Positions 27,341 through 38,049 of a stretch of DNA of 64,000 nt are shown here, one piece after another. Position 1 is the stretch's first letter. Each line of letters opens with the position of its first letter. Origin of the DNA: Mycolicibacterium alvei (GTDB lineage: Bacteria; Actinomycetota; Actinomycetes; Mycobacteriales; Mycobacteriaceae); contig NZ_AP022565.1 of assembly GCF_010727325.1 (NCBI RefSeq), positions 1,550,001 to 1,614,000 on the forward strand, read 5' to 3'. The position numbers and the translations under genes are program-made. The notes beneath the pieces were generated by a model. It worked only from the letters and a program-made list of their open reading frames with translations. It did not search any database and was not told the DNA's origin.

Positions 27341-30300
27341 ATCGATCCCCCGGTCGCTTCGTTCCTGCCCGCCGAACCGGTCACCACCACCAGCAGGTCA
27401 CCACCCTCGACCTGCGCCGTGGCGGCCACGGCGACCCGCTCGACGGTGCCGGCCCTCGGGGCCGTGATGGCCGCTTCCATCTTCATCGCCTCGATGGTGG
27501 CGATCGTCGCACCGGCTTCCACGGTGTCGCCGGCTGCCACACCGACGGTCACCACACCCGCGAACGGCGCCGCGACATGATCGGGATTGTTGCGATCGGC
27601 CTTCTCCGCAGCCGGGACCTCACTGGCGATGCTGCGATCGCGCACCGTGATCGGCCGTAGCTGCCCGTTGAGGATGCACATCACCGTACGCATACCCCGC
27701 TCGTCGGCGTCGGAGATCGCCTCCAAACCGATCAACAACTGCACACCACGCTCGAGCTCGACACGATGCTCCTCGCCGTAGCGCAGCCCGTAGAAGTACT
27801 GATTCGCACTCAGGCCGGAGGTATCGCCGTAGATCTCCCGGTGCGACTCGAACTCCTTGGTCGGCGCCGGGAACAACAACCGGTTCAACCTCGCCTGCCG
27901 CTTGGGGCCGGGCGCGGCCAACAGCGCCTCGTCCTCGACCGAGAGCTCCTGCATCGGCTTGGCCGGACCACGACCCTCAAGAGCCTTGGTGCGCAACGGC
28001 TCCGGCCACCCGCCCGGCGGATCACCGAGTTCGCCCCGCAGGAACCCGATCACGCTGTCGGGGATGTCGTAGCGGGCCGGATCGGCGGCGAACTCCTGCG
28101 CACTGACCCCGGCGCCCACCAACGCCAACGCCAGGTCCCCGACCACCTTGCTCGACGGGGTCACCTTCACCAACCGGCCCAGCACCCGGTCGGCCGCGGC
28201 GTACGCGATCTCGATCTCCTCGAACCGATCCCCCAGCCCCAGCGCGATGGCCTGCTGCCGCAGATTGCTCAGCTGCCCACCGGGAATCTCGTGGGTGTAG
28301 ACACGGCCCGTGGGTGCCGGCAATCCGGATTCGAATGGGGCGTAGACCTTGCGCAGCGCCTCCCAGTAGGGCTCCAGGTCGCAGACCGCACCCAGCGACA
28401 ACCCGGTGTCGAACGACGTATGCGCGGCCGCGGCCACGATCGAGGACAACGCCGGCTGGCTGGTGGTGCCCGCCAGCGGCGCGGCCGCGCCGTCCACTGC
28501 CGACGCCCCGGCCTGCCAGGCCGCCAGATATGTCGCCAGCTGCCCGCCCGGAGTGTCATGGGTGTGCACATGCACCGGCAGATCAAACCGACTACGCAGC
28601 GCACTTACCAGCAGGTGCGCCGAATGCGGACGCAGCAACCCGGCCATGTCCTTGATCGCCAGCACGTGCGCGCCGGCATCGACGATCTGCTCGGCCAGCT
28701 TCAGGTAGTAGTCCAGCGTGTACAGGTTTTCGCCGGGATCACTGAGATCCCCGGTGTAGGACATCGCCACTTCGGCGATCGCCGTACCGGTCTCACGCAC
28801 CGCATCGATCGCCGGACGCATCGACTCGACATTGTTGAGCGCATCGAAGATCCGGAAGATGTCGATGCCGGTTCGGGTCGCTTCGTCGACGAATGCTGAC
28901 GTCACCAATTCCGGATACGGCGTGTATCCCACCGTGTTCCGGCCCCGCAACAACATCTGCAGACAGATATTGGGCACCGCCTCGCGCAGAGCGGCCAACC
29001 GCTCCCACGGATCTTCCTTCAGAAACCGCAGCGCCACATCGTAAGTCGCCCCACCCCAGCACTCGATGGACAACAGCTGCGGCATCGTCCGTGCCACATA
29101 GGGCGCCACCTTGAGCAGGCCGGTGGAACGTAGCCGGGTGGCCAACAACGACTGATGCGCATCACGGAACGTCGTATCGGTGACCCCGAGCGCTTCGCTG
29201 TCCCGCATCCACCGCGCGAACCCCTCGGGGCCCAACTCGACCAGACGCTGCTTGGAACCGGCCGCCGGCACCGTCGACAGATCCAACGCAGGCAACTTGT
29301 CCTGGGGGTACACCGCCGACGGCCGCTCACCGTTGGGCTTGTTCACCGTGACATCAGCCAGGTAGTTCAAGATCTTGGTACCGCGGTCGGCAGGCGTGTG
29401 GGCAGTCAGAAGCTGCGGACGGTCGTCGATGAACGAGGTGGTGACCCGCCCGGCGCGGAAGTCGGGATCATCGATCACCGCCTGCAGGAACGGGATATTC
29501 GTCGACACACCGCGAATCCGGAACTCTGCCAGTGCGCGCCGGGCGCGCGAGACGGCGGTGGAAAAATCACGTCCCCGACACGTCAGCTTGACCAGCATCG
29601 AATCGAAATGAGCGGAGATCTCCGCACCCAGGTTGGATCCACCGTCCAGGCGGATACCCGCACCTCCGGGCGACCGGTAGGCGGTGATCCGGCCGGTGTC
29701 CGGGCGGAAACCGTTGGCCGGATCCTCGGTCGTGATCCGGCACTGCATCGCCGCACCGCGGATGACCAACGACTCCTGACTCAAACCCAGATCTTCCAGG
29801 CTCTCCCCGGCGGCGATCCGCAACTGGGAGCCCACCAGGTCCACATCGGTGATCTCCTCGGTCACCGTGTGCTCCACCTGGATCCGCGGATTGCACTCGA
29901 TGAACACGTGATGCCCGCGCTCGTCCAGCAGGAACTCGATCGTGCCCGCACAGCTGTAGCCGATCTGGCTGGCCAGCGCCACGGCATCCGCGCAAATCTG
30001 TTCACGCAGAGCAGGATCCAGGTTCGGCGCCGGCGCCAGCTCGATCACCTTCTGATGCCGTCGCTGCACGCTGCAATCCCGCTCGAACAGGTGCATCACA
30101 TTGCCCTGCGTGTCGGCAAGGATCTGTACCTCGATGTGGCGCGGGTTGATGACGGCCTGCTCCAGGTACACCTCGGGATCGCCGAACGCCGACTCCGCCT
30201 CCCGCGAAGCCGCCTCCACCGCCTCGGGTAGCGACTCGGGGTCCGTCACGCGGCGCATTCCGCGCCCGCCGCCACCGGAGACCGCCTTCACGAACAACGG

Positions 30301-30759
30301 GAACGTCATATCCCTTGCCGCAACGACCAATTCGTCGACCGACGACGACGGCGTCGAGGATGCCAGGACCGGCAGTCCGGCGGCCTTCGCAGCCGCGATC
30401 GCCCGCGCCTTGTTGCCGGTCAGTTCCAGAACCTGCGCCGAGGGCCCGACGAAAGTGATGCCCGCCTCCGCGCAGGCGGCCGCCAGTTCCGGATTCTCCG
30501 ACAAGAACCCGTAGCCCGGATACACCGCGTCCGCACCGGAATGTTGGGCAACCCTGATGATCTCGTCCACCGACAGGTACGCCCGTACCGGATGGCCGAT
30601 TTCGCCGATCTGATAGGACTCATCGGCCTTCAGGCGATGCAGCGAATTGCGATCCTCGTACGGGTACACCGCCACCGTCGCGATGCCCATCTCATAGGCG
30701 GCACGGAACGCACGGATAGCGATCTCGCCACGATTGGCGACTAACAGCTTGGAAATCAC
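27337..30759 (-). CDS. pyc: Pyruvate carboxylase
   Basis: Biotin-dependent pyruvate carboxylase makes oxaloacetate from pyruvate and bicarbonate. The protein has 1140 residues. The biotin carboxylase domain (about 1-450) starts [13 protein letters not shown] and has the ATP-grasp segment [14 protein letters not shown]. The carboxyltransferase TIM barrel (about 530-800) has [18 protein letters not shown] and metal-site DTPGGQ. The C-terminal biotinyl domain has EAMKM with K1093 as the biotin site. Length is normal. Its stop overlaps the rsmD start. It is called pca in M. tuberculosis. Confidence 0.97.
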   Translation of the reverse strand: MISKLLVANRGEIAIRAFRAAYEMGIATVAVYPYEDRNSLHRLKADESYQIGEIGHPVRAYLSVDEIIRVAQHSGADAVYPGYGFLSENPELAAACAEAGITFVGPSAQVLELTGNKARAIAAAKAAGLPVLASSTPSSSVDELVVAARDMTFPLFVKAVSGGGGRGMRRVTDPESLPEAVEAASREAESAFGDPEVYLEQAVINPRHIEVQILADTQGNVMHLFERDCSVQRRHQKVIELAPAPNLDPALREQICADAVALASQIGYSCAGTIEFLLDERGHHVFIECNPRIQVEHTVTEEITDVDLVGSQLRIAAGESLEDLGLSQESLVIRGAAMQCRITTEDPANGFRPDTGRITAYRSPGGAGIRLDGGSNLGAEISAHFDSMLVKLTCRGRDFSTAVSRARRALAEFRIRGVSTNIPFLQAVIDDPDFRAGRVTTSFIDDRPQLLTAHTPADRGTKILNYLADVTVNKPNGERPSAVYPQDKLPALDLSTVPAAGSKQRLVELGPEGFARWMRDSEALGVTDTTFRDAHQSLLATRLRSTGLLKVAPYVARTMPQLLSIECWGGATYDVALRFLKEDPWERLAALREAVPNICLQMLLRGRNTVGYTPYPELVTSAFVDEATRTGIDIFRIFDALNNVESMRPAIDAVRETGTAIAEVAMSYTGDLSDPGENLYTLDYYLKLAEQIVDAGAHVLAIKDMAGLLRPHSAHLLVSALRSRFDLPVHVHTHDTPGGQLATYLAAWQAGASAVDGAAAPLAGTTSQPALSSIVAAAAHTSFDTGLSLGAVCDLEPYWEALRKVYAPFESGLPAPTGRVYTHEIPGGQLSNLRQQAIALGLGDRFEEIEIAYAAADRVLGRLVKVTPSSKVVGDLALALVGAGVSAQEFAADPARYDIPDSVIGFLRGELGDPPGGWPEPLRTKALEGRGPAKPMQELSVEDEALLAAPGPKRQARLNRLLFPAPTKEFESHREIYGDTSGLSANQYFYGLRYGEEHRVELERGVQLLIGLEAISDADERGMRTVMCILNGQLRPITVRDRSIASEVPAAEKADRNNPDHVAAPFAGVVTVGVAAGDTVEAGATIATIEAMKMEAAITAPRAGTVERVAVAATAQVEGGDLLVVVTGSAGRNEATGGSI

Positions 30760-30793
30760 GGGTAGACCTAACCGCCAAGTTATTTCTGGAGTG

Positions 30794-31429
30794 TTACAAC
30801 AGCGTTGACCAGTATTCCCAGAAACGCACCAAGATCAACAGCACAAGTGAGGTGAACCAGAGCGCCACGAGCGACCACCGCCACTGGTAGACGATCCGGG
30901 CGACCCCGTTGGTGTGCAGCGGCCGAAGGGCCACCGCACTCACCACCACGAACAGCGGAATGGTGACCGCCCACACGACCATGCAGTACGGGCACAGGGC
31001 GCCGATGCGGTAGAGGCTCTGAAAGATCAGCCAATGCACCATGACCACACCAAGCAGACTTCCCGCCGCCAGCCCGGCCCAGTACCACCGGGGCAACCGA
31101 ACGCCCGCGACGGCCATCACACCTGTGACCAGCGTGACAGTGAACCCGACCACCCCGATCAGCGAGTTGGGGAACCCGAAGACCGCTGCCTGAGAGGTGG
31201 ACATCACCGAGCCACAGGAGAGGACCGGGTTGATGCTGCAGGTCGGGACGTAACTCGGGTCGATCAGTAGCTCGATCTTCTCGACCGTCAGCGCCAGCGC
31301 CGCCGCCAACCCGAGGACACCGGCGATCAGTATCGCGACCGCGCCGGCCTTGCCGACGGCTACTCCCGGGGCCTTCTGGGCCCCAGAATCGCCGAGTTCG
31401 TCAACCTCGGGGGCTGCGGCGTCACTCAC
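30794..31429 (-). CDS. Vitamin K epoxide reductase family protein (VKOR)
   Basis: A 211-residue membrane protein with about five transmembrane helices. Mycobacterial VKOR re-oxidises DsbA using menaquinone. The loop cysteine pair is C64 and C72 (TCSINPVLSCG), and the active-site pair is C146-C149 in ALCPYCM. The GTG start at 31429 overlaps the stop of the DsbA-like gene (GTGA), so the enzyme and its partner are translationally coupled. Homologue of Rv2968c. Confidence 0.92.
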   Translation of the reverse strand: MSDAAAPEVDELGDSGAQKAPGVAVGKAGAVAILIAGVLGLAAALALTVEKIELLIDPSYVPTCSINPVLSCGSVMSTSQAAVFGFPNSLIGVVGFTVTLVTGVMAVAGVRLPRWYWAGLAAGSLLGVVMVHWLIFQSLYRIGALCPYCMVVWAVTIPLFVVVSAVALRPLHTNGVARIVYQWRWSLVALWFTSLVLLILVRFWEYWSTLL

Positions 31430-32229
31430 GGGTGGGCCGGTGCGGGGGCTGCCGGTGCGCCGGGCGCCGGGGCGGGCGCGGCCGGGCCGGGGGCGGGGCC
31501 GTTTAAGGCCGGCAGATCGCCGACGACCTCTTTGACCTTCGCGATCAGCGCGTCGGGCGTGGTCGGACTGTATTCTTCGCCGTTGAACCGGATGGTCGGT
31601 GTCGAGTTGATCCCGGCGGCCGCGGCCATCCCCTGCACCATCTCCACGTAGCGCGCCTTGGTGATGCAGTCGGGCACGCCACCGGCGGCACCGGCCTGGC
31701 GGGCCAGCTCGATGATCCGGGCGTTGTCCGGGTAGACACCGCCGTTCTCCGCCGGCTGGATGCCCGGGCTGAACAGTGCGGAGTGGAATCGGCGGAACGA
31801 ATCGATGGACTCGTCGGCGACACAGTAGGCGGCGCCGCCGGCCCGCGACGAGTAGCCGTTGCCCATCTTGTCCAGGATCGCCACCATGTGGTAGTCGACT
31901 GCCACCGCACCGGTGTCGATGAGCTTGTTGATGGTCGGGCCCAACAGCTGTTCCAGATTGCCGCACGCGGGGCACAGGAAATCCTCGTAGAGGCTCAGCG
32001 TCACCTTGGGCTCAGAGGTGCCCTCTTTGGTGATCACATTGGGCGCCGCCACGTGCACGGCGCGGGCCTCCCCCGAGGCCGGGCGCTTGTGGCCGGTCGA
32101 CACGATGTAGAACACCAGGCCGACGGCGAACAGCACCACAACGGCTGTCAGCCCGATCTGAACCCACAGGTTGCGCTTGCGATCCGCCGCCTTGAGATCG
32201 TATTTCGCGGTCTTCTTCGGTTTGGCCAC
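31426..32229 (-). CDS. DsbA-like membrane-anchored thiol oxidase
   Basis: A 267-residue disulfide oxidoreductase, homologue of Rv2969c. An N-terminal transmembrane helix (about 22-43) is followed by a thioredoxin fold with CPAC (C86-C89) in YEDFLCPACGNLEQ. Two more cysteines (AAYCVAD, VPDCITK) lie in the inserted helical domain and may form a structural disulfide. The cis-proline loop is STPTIRFNG. The last 27 residues are Ala/Pro repeats. It probably introduces disulfides in exported proteins and is regenerated by the VKOR encoded immediately downstream. Confidence 0.92.
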   Translation of the reverse strand: MAKPKKTAKYDLKAADRKRNLWVQIGLTAVVVLFAVGLVFYIVSTGHKRPASGEARAVHVAAPNVITKEGTSEPKVTLSLYEDFLCPACGNLEQLLGPTINKLIDTGAVAVDYHMVAILDKMGNGYSSRAGGAAYCVADESIDSFRRFHSALFSPGIQPAENGGVYPDNARIIELARQAGAAGGVPDCITKARYVEMVQGMAAAAGINSTPTIRFNGEEYSPTTPDALIAKVKEVVGDLPALNGPAPGPAAPAPAPGAPAAPAPAHP

Positions 32230-32256
32230 GTCGACAAGCGTACCGGCGGCACCAGG

Positions 32257-33393
32257 TCAGCTTTCGGCGTGGCTGAGATGTGCCCGCAGCGCCGAGATCA
32301 TTGCGCTCGTCGCGGTGGCACTACCGCCTCCCAGCGGGAAAAAATTGGCGAACGCGTGGATCATCGACCGCTCCTCCCGGAGGTCCACCACCACCCCGGC
32401 GTCCTGCATGGCCCTCGCGTACCGGTTGCCCTCGTCCCGCAACGGATCGAACCCGGCCGTGACCACCAGCGCGGGCGGCAAGCCGGAGAGATCTTCACTC
32501 AGCAGCGGTGACACCACCGGATCGTCAGCGGACACCTCGGCTCCATCGAGGTAGAGCTCGGAAAACCAGTCCATGTCGCGCTTCTGCAGGAAGTACCCGT
32601 CGGAGAACAGCGTCTTCGACCGCGTCTCGCTCGACCAGTCGGTGACCGGGTAGAGCAGCAATTGCAGCGCGGGCAGCGGCAGCTCGGAATCGCGGGCCTG
32701 CTGAGCCACCACGGCGGCCAGGTTTGCGCCCGCACTGTCTCCCCCGACCACGATGTGGGTGGCGCCGAGGCCGGCCGCATGGTCCAGCGCCCAACGGTAG
32801 GCGGCATAGGCATCATCGGTCGCCGCAGGCGCCTTGTGCTCGGGCGCAAGCCGGTAGTCGACGGAGATCACCTGAATTCCGCCGTCCCGGCAGATCAGCC
32901 GGCACAGGTTGTCGTGGGTGTCGAGGTCACCGATCACGAAGCCGCCGCCGTGGAAGTACAACAGCAGCGCCGAGGTGACCGGGGGTCCGGTGCCATCCGG
33001 GACGTAGCGTCGCGCCCGGAGTGGACCGGCCGGACCGGGAATCGAAATCTCGGTCACATCCGCTCGGATCCGGGCCGTCATCATGGCCGCGGTGGCCCGC
33101 AGCGCGGCCCGCGACACGGCGACGCCGGACTCCCGGCTGTGATCGGCGACCAGGCCCCCGACTCCGGCGGCGCGTTCGGCGGCCAGGGTGAACTGCAGTG
33201 TGGTGTCCAGGGTGTTGCCGTCGACGACCACCGAACGCCCACCCAGCAGCAGGCGTTTGGTCCGATCGGAAAGGCGCGGAATCGCGGACAGCGTGAACTT
33301 GGTTGCCCGCTCGAGCACCGCCTGCTTGACCGTGTCGCGGCTGTGGCCATCAGGTCCACCTCCGGCCGGCCCGCCTGGCAGACTTTCGGTCAT
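32257..33393 (-). CDS. lipN: Hormone-sensitive-lipase-family esterase (LipN-like)
   Basis: A 378-residue esterase or lipase of the HSL family, positional homologue of LipN (Rv2970c). The oxyanion-hole HGGG is at 148-151 (YFHGGGFVIGD) and the nucleophile is S220 in GGDSAGANLA. The aspartate is in TAGFDPLRDEG and the histidine in MIHAFANF. No signal peptide is seen. The start at ATG 33393 has GAGGGAG upstream. The start codon shares two bases with the divergent aldo-keto reductase start. An upstream GTG at 33423 is possible but has no conserved residues. Confidence 0.88.
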   Translation of the reverse strand: MTESLPGGPAGGGPDGHSRDTVKQAVLERATKFTLSAIPRLSDRTKRLLLGGRSVVVDGNTLDTTLQFTLAAERAAGVGGLVADHSRESGVAVSRAALRATAAMMTARIRADVTEISIPGPAGPLRARRYVPDGTGPPVTSALLLYFHGGGFVIGDLDTHDNLCRLICRDGGIQVISVDYRLAPEHKAPAATDDAYAAYRWALDHAAGLGATHIVVGGDSAGANLAAVVAQQARDSELPLPALQLLLYPVTDWSSETRSKTLFSDGYFLQKRDMDWFSELYLDGAEVSADDPVVSPLLSEDLSGLPPALVVTAGFDPLRDEGNRYARAMQDAGVVVDLREERSMIHAFANFFPLGGGSATATSAMISALRAHLSHAES

Positions 33394-34234
33394 GGCTGCT
33401 CCCTCTGTGAGTCCGCGTGTCACGCTGAACGACGGTAATTCGGTACCGCAAGTCGGGTTGGGGGTTTGGCAGACCCCTGCCGAGGAGACCGAACGCGCGG
33501 TGACGGCGGCCCTACAGGCAGGTTATCGGCACATCGACACAGCCGCGGCATACCGCAACGAGGCCGAGACCGGCCGCGGCCTGTCCGGCTCCGGGGTACC
33601 CCGCGAGGATGTGTTCCTGGTGACCAAGCTGTGGAACAGCGACCAGGGATACGACTCGACGCTGGCCGCATTCGACGCGAGCCTGGATCGCCTCGGTGTC
33701 GACTACCTCGACCTGTATCTCATCCACTGGCCGGTGCCGGCCAACAACGCCTACGTCGACACGTTCAAGGCCTTCGCGCATTTGCGTGATCAGGGCCGGA
33801 TCCGGTCCATCGGGGTCAGCAACTTCGCGCCCGAACACCTGACCGTGCTGATCGACGCCACCGGCATCGTGCCCGCGGTCAATCAGATCGAATTGCACCC
33901 GCTCTTCCCGCAACACGAGCTTCGCGAGGTACACGCCAGATTGGGCATCGCCACCGAGGCCTGGAGCCCGCTGGGCCAGGGTTCCCTACTCACCGATCCG
34001 GTGATCACCGGCATCGCCGAACGGCACGGTAAAACCACCGCACAGGTACTGATTAGGTGGCATATACATCTGGGTAATATCGTCATCCCCAAGTCGGTGA
34101 ATCCAGAGCGGATTGCCAGCAACTTCGACGTGTTCGATTTCGATCTGGACGCATCGGACATGTCGGCTATCGCCTCGCTGGAGACGGCCACCCGCCTGGG
34201 ACCCGACCCCCGAACCTTCAACTTCACAGGATAG
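33392..34234 (+). CDS. Aldo-keto reductase (first of a tandem pair)
   Basis: A 280-residue NADPH-dependent carbonyl reductase with an (alpha/beta)8 barrel. The catalytic tetrad is D49, Y54, K79 and H112 ([24 protein letters not shown]). The NADP-phosphate loop is [18 protein letters not shown] 33392 overlaps the lipN start codon. No ribosome-binding site is visible, so it may be leaderless; a GTG at 33407 is an alternative start. A paralogue follows after five bases. Substrates probably include aldehydes such as methylglyoxal, but this cannot be read from the sequence. Confidence 0.85.
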   Translation: MAAPSVSPRVTLNDGNSVPQVGLGVWQTPAEETERAVTAALQAGYRHIDTAAAYRNEAETGRGLSGSGVPREDVFLVTKLWNSDQGYDSTLAAFDASLDRLGVDYLDLYLIHWPVPANNAYVDTFKAFAHLRDQGRIRSIGVSNFAPEHLTVLIDATGIVPAVNQIELHPLFPQHELREVHARLGIATEAWSPLGQGSLLTDPVITGIAERHGKTTAQVLIRWHIHLGNIVIPKSVNPERIASNFDVFDFDLDASDMSAIASLETATRLGPDPRTFNFTG

Positions 34235-34239
34235 GTGCC

Positions 34240-35082
34240 ATGACCTCCTCCGACGGGGCTGCGATTCCCACCGTCACGCTCAACGACGACCGCACGATCC
34301 CCGTCGTCGGCCTGGGCGTCGGCGGACTCTCGGATTCCGAGGCGGAGCGCGTGGTATCAGCGGCGCTTGAGGCCGGCCATCGCCTGATCGACACCGCGGC
34401 CGCCTATGACAACGAGGCCGGCGTCGGCCGTGCCATCGCGGCCTCGGGCATTCCGCGCGAGGAGATCTCGGTCACCACCAAGCTGGCCATCACCGATCAC
34501 GGTTTCACGTCGTCCCAGGACGCCGGGCGGGCCAGCCTGGACCGGCTCGGCCTGGACTACGTCGACCTGTACCTGATTCATTGGCCGGGCAACGACATCG
34601 GCAAGTACGTCGACAGCTGGGGCGGGCTGATGGCACTCAAGCAGGCCGGGCTGGCCCGCTCCACCGGGGTGTCCAACTTCAGCCCAGAGAACCTGTCGAC
34701 GATCGTGGACCTGACCTTCGTCGCTCCTGCGGTCAACCAGATCGAGCTGCACCCCTTGCTCAATCAGAGTGCCTGGCGCGCCGCCAACGCCCAGTACAAC
34801 GTCGTCACCCAGGCCTACAGCCCGCTCGGCGTCGGCAGCCTGCTCGACAACCCGGCCGTCACGGCCATCGCCGACGCCCACGGCAGGACCCCGGCGCAGG
34901 TGCTGATCCGCTGGAGCATCCAGCTGGGCAACAGCGTGATCTCCCGCTCGACCAACCCGGAGCGGATCGCCTCCAATCTCGACGTGTTCGGCTTCGAGCT
35001 GACCGCCGAGCAGATCGACAGCCTCAACGGCCTCGATAACGGCACCCGGTTCCGGCCCGACCCGGCGACCTTCACCGGCTGA
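34240..35082 (+). CDS. Aldo-keto reductase (second of a tandem pair)
   Basis: A 280-residue aldo-keto reductase with the tetrad D51, Y56, K81 and H114. Its N-terminus ([16 protein letters not shown]) and middle ([15 protein letters not shown]) resemble Rv2971 more than the first copy does, so it is the likelier orthologue. The cofactor loop differs: [14 protein letters not shown] in place of IPKS. It is in one operon with its paralogue, separated by five bases. It converges on the HNH nuclease gene. Confidence 0.9.
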   Translation: MTSSDGAAIPTVTLNDDRTIPVVGLGVGGLSDSEAERVVSAALEAGHRLIDTAAAYDNEAGVGRAIAASGIPREEISVTTKLAITDHGFTSSQDAGRASLDRLGLDYVDLYLIHWPGNDIGKYVDSWGGLMALKQAGLARSTGVSNFSPENLSTIVDLTFVAPAVNQIELHPLLNQSAWRAANAQYNVVTQAYSPLGVGSLLDNPAVTAIADAHGRTPAQVLIRWSIQLGNSVISRSTNPERIASNLDVFGFELTAEQIDSLNGLDNGTRFRPDPATFTG

Positions 35083-35095
35083 GCCCGCCGCAGCA

Positions 35096-35803
35096 CTACC
35101 CCGTCGGGCAGGTTCCGGCCGCCTCGCGCAGGACCCCGGCCGACGCGGCGTCGACCGGCAGCGCGTAGCCGCGCAACACCTCGACGAACTGCACCGAATA
35201 CTGACACCAGAAGGCGTGATTGGGCGGCATCCAGTGCGCGGGCTCCTGATCGCCCTTGTCCTGATTCGGCTTACCGGCGACCGCCAGCAGATTGGCCGGA
35301 TCGTTGGCGAACCGCAGCCGCAGATCGTCGGGCCAGTCCCGCGCGCCGAGGTCCCACGCCAACGCCAGCGGCACGATGTGGTCGATCTGCACCGAGGCAC
35401 CGGTCCGGTTACCGCGGACGAACGACACCACCGCATTGGTATACGGATCGTGCAGGGTACCGGTCGCCACGGCGGTCGGACACCGCTTGATCGCGACGAA
35501 CGTCTTGTCCACGAGGTCACGGTCGAGGATGTCGTTGCGGGTGTCACAGCCGTTGTGTCCACCGGGCGCGCTGTTGTCGTCGTCCCACGAGTCACCGAAC
35601 GCCGCGCGGCGATAATCGTTGCCCCGCACCCGCACCGGCACCTCGGGCACTCCGGCGAGCAGATCGACCCCGGGCGTGACGGTGGGCGGTTGCGCCTGGG
35701 CGGCGAACCGGCCGGGACGTTGTGTCGACCACGCCACCTGGACGGCCACGACCACTGCGAGTGCCACCGCTGCGGCCAGCCACCACATCCGGCGGCGGGT
35801 CAC
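35096..35803 (-). CDS. Secreted HNH-type nuclease (DUF1524-like)
   Basis: A 235-residue exported protein, homologue by position of Rv2972c. An N-terminal membrane or signal segment (about 7-25) is followed by a domain with the HNH pattern: QIDHIVPLALAWDLGA (D141, H142), then NDPANLLAVAG and NQDKGDQEPAHWMPP. This matches the secreted DUF1524/GmrSD-C nuclease group. Cysteines in GCDTRND, KRCPT, WCQYS and GTCPTG suggest disulfides. The GTG start overlaps the recG stop (GTGA). The target, extracellular or cell-wall DNA, is unknown. Confidence 0.8.
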   Translation of the reverse strand: MTRRRMWWLAAAVALAVVVAVQVAWSTQRPGRFAAQAQPPTVTPGVDLLAGVPEVPVRVRGNDYRRAAFGDSWDDDNSAPGGHNGCDTRNDILDRDLVDKTFVAIKRCPTAVATGTLHDPYTNAVVSFVRGNRTGASVQIDHIVPLALAWDLGARDWPDDLRLRFANDPANLLAVAGKPNQDKGDQEPAHWMPPNHAFWCQYSVQFVEVLRGYALPVDAASAGVLREAAGTCPTG

Positions 35804-38049
35804 GCCTTGTCCAGATATTCGACGCGGTCCGTGTGCACGAATTGTGCTGCCAGCAGGTCTATTCCGGGATCATGGGGACTCTGCGCGTAGCGCTGCTCGC
35901 AGAATGCCCGGGCTTCCTGGATCACTTCGAGATGATCCCGCAGAGACAGGAAGCGCAAGTTGACGGTGCGCCCGGACTGGTTGAGGCCCAGCACATCTCC
36001 CTCGCGACGCTCATCGAGATCCAGATCCGCCAGGGCGAATCCGTCCAGGGTGCCCGCCACGGCCTTGATCCGTTCACCGGCCTTGGACGTCTCGGGCAGC
36101 CGGGTGGCCAACAGGCACAAGCTGGGATGCTGCCCACGGCCGATCCGGCCACGCAGCTGATGCAGCTGGCTGATGCCGAACCGGTCGGCGTCCATCACCA
36201 CCATCATGGTGGAGTTGGGCACGTCGACACCGACCTCGATGACGGTGGTACACACCAGCACATCGATCTCGCCGGCCCGGAACAAGCCCATCACCGCGTC
36301 CTTCTCGTCGCCGGACAGCCGGCCGTGCATCAGGCCGAGCCGCAACCCGGACAGCGGACCCGCACCCAACCGGTCGAAGAGGTCGACCACCGTGACCGGC
36401 GGCGGGCCCCCGCGCCCTTCGTTCTTGCCGTCGGGCTTGTCGGACTCGTCGATGCGCGAGGCGACCACATAGGCCTGGCGCCCCGCGGCCACCTCCTCGC
36501 GGATTCGAGCCCAGGCCCGGTCCAGCCAGGCCGGCTTCTGCGAGATGAAAATGGTGTTGGTGGTGATGGGCTGACGTCCCCTGGGCAGCTCGCGCAGCGT
36601 CGAGGTCTCCAGATCGCCGTAGACGGTGAGCGCGACGGTGCGGGGAATCGGCGTGGCCGTCATCACCAGCAGATGGGGGGTCAATCCATCACGAGCCTTG
36701 GCGCGCAATGTATCCCGTTGCTCCACACCGAACCGGTGCTGTTCGTCGACGACCACCATGCCCAAGTTGTGGAACTCGACCGCCTCCTGCAGCAGTGCAT
36801 GGGTGCCGACAACGATGCCGGCCCGCCCGGACGCCACCTCGTCGCGCACCGCACGCTTCTGCGGCGCCGTCATCGACCCGGTGAGCAGCGCGACCCCGGT
36901 CGAGGTATCGGCCCCGCCGAGTTGCCCCGCCATCGCCAACGGCCCCAGCACGTCGCGAATCGAACGCGCATGTTGTGCGGCAAGCACCTCAGTGGGCGCC
37001 AACAGCGCACACTGGTAGCCCGCATCGACCATCTGCAGCATCGCCAGCACCGACACGATGGTCTTGCCCGAGCCGACCTCACCCTGCAGCATCCGGTTCA
37101 TCGGCCTCGTCGAGGCCAACTCGCCCGAGATCACCTCCAGCACCTCGGACTGCCCGGCGGTCAGCTCGAACGGCAACCGACCCCGCATCGCGGCGGCCAA
37201 TCCGTCGTCGGTTCGTGGTGCAGCAGGGCCGGATTCACTCAGTTCGCTGTACCGTCGGGCCACCAGCCCCCATTGCAGCCCGATCGCTTCGTCGTAGGTC
37301 AGCCGCTCGGCGGCCCGCTCCCGCGCAGTGGTGTTCTCCGCCAGGTGGACAGCCCGGAGCGCCTCGTCCTCCGACATCAGATTGTGTTGGCGAACAAAGT
37401 CTTCCGGGAGTGGATCCGGAACCGGGTCGAGCACGTCGAGGGTCTGGCGCACGCACGCGTAGATGTCCCAGCTCTGCACCTTCGCCGAGGCCGGGTAGAT
37501 CGGGAAGAAGTCTCGCTCGAACTCGGCCAGCATCTCCTCGCCGGTGGCCCCCGATGCCGACGCGATGGTCTTGAGTGACTTGGTCCCGATCTGCTTGCCG
37601 GGCGGCGGATTCAGGACCAGGAACGCCGGATGGTCGAGTTGCAGATTGTCACGGAAGTACTTGACCTCACCGGAGAGCATGAGCCGCGTGCCTTTTTCCA
37701 GCTTGTCGACCATCCACCCGGCATTGAAGAACGTCGCCGTCACGGAGGGCCGGTGCTCGCCCAGGGTGACCCGCAGCCACTTGCGACTCTTCGGCCTGCC
37801 CGTCGTCTTGTTGAAGACCGCCTTCATCTCACCGGTCTTGGTTTCGGTGACGACCTCGATGAACGTGACGTGCTCGCCCTCCTCCAGATCGAGTGCCTCC
37901 CCTTCTCCGCGCACCGACATCCCGTCGCTGTACTTGCGGGGGTAATGCCGAAGCAGATCGTTGACGGTGACGATGCCGAAATGCTCCTGGAGCGGCTTGG
38001 CCGCCTTTGCCCCGAGCACCAGATCCAACCGGTCGCCGAGAGTCGCCAC
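35800..38049 (-). CDS. recG: ATP-dependent DNA helicase RecG
   Basis: RecG remodels stalled forks and branch-migrates Holliday junctions. The protein has 749 residues. The N-terminal wedge/OB domain (about 50-160) recognises branched DNA. Superfamily 2 motifs follow: Walker A GEVGSGKTIV, the DEQHR motif in VVVDEQHRFG, and motif VI QLRGRIGRG. The start is a GTG at 38049, one base overlapping the stop of the upstream gene (TAGTG). The HNH nuclease gene is coupled downstream. Confidence 0.96.
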   Translation of the reverse strand: MATLGDRLDLVLGAKAAKPLQEHFGIVTVNDLLRHYPRKYSDGMSVRGEGEALDLEEGEHVTFIEVVTETKTGEMKAVFNKTTGRPKSRKWLRVTLGEHRPSVTATFFNAGWMVDKLEKGTRLMLSGEVKYFRDNLQLDHPAFLVLNPPPGKQIGTKSLKTIASASGATGEEMLAEFERDFFPIYPASAKVQSWDIYACVRQTLDVLDPVPDPLPEDFVRQHNLMSEDEALRAVHLAENTTARERAAERLTYDEAIGLQWGLVARRYSELSESGPAAPRTDDGLAAAMRGRLPFELTAGQSEVLEVISGELASTRPMNRMLQGEVGSGKTIVSVLAMLQMVDAGYQCALLAPTEVLAAQHARSIRDVLGPLAMAGQLGGADTSTGVALLTGSMTAPQKRAVRDEVASGRAGIVVGTHALLQEAVEFHNLGMVVVDEQHRFGVEQRDTLRAKARDGLTPHLLVMTATPIPRTVALTVYGDLETSTLRELPRGRQPITTNTIFISQKPAWLDRAWARIREEVAAGRQAYVVASRIDESDKPDGKNEGRGGPPPVTVVDLFDRLGAGPLSGLRLGLMHGRLSGDEKDAVMGLFRAGEIDVLVCTTVIEVGVDVPNSTMMVVMDADRFGISQLHQLRGRIGRGQHPSLCLLATRLPETSKAGERIKAVAGTLDGFALADLDLDERREGDVLGLNQSGRTVNLRFLSLRDHLEVIQEARAFCEQRYAQSPHDPGIDLLAAQFVHTDRVEYLDKA

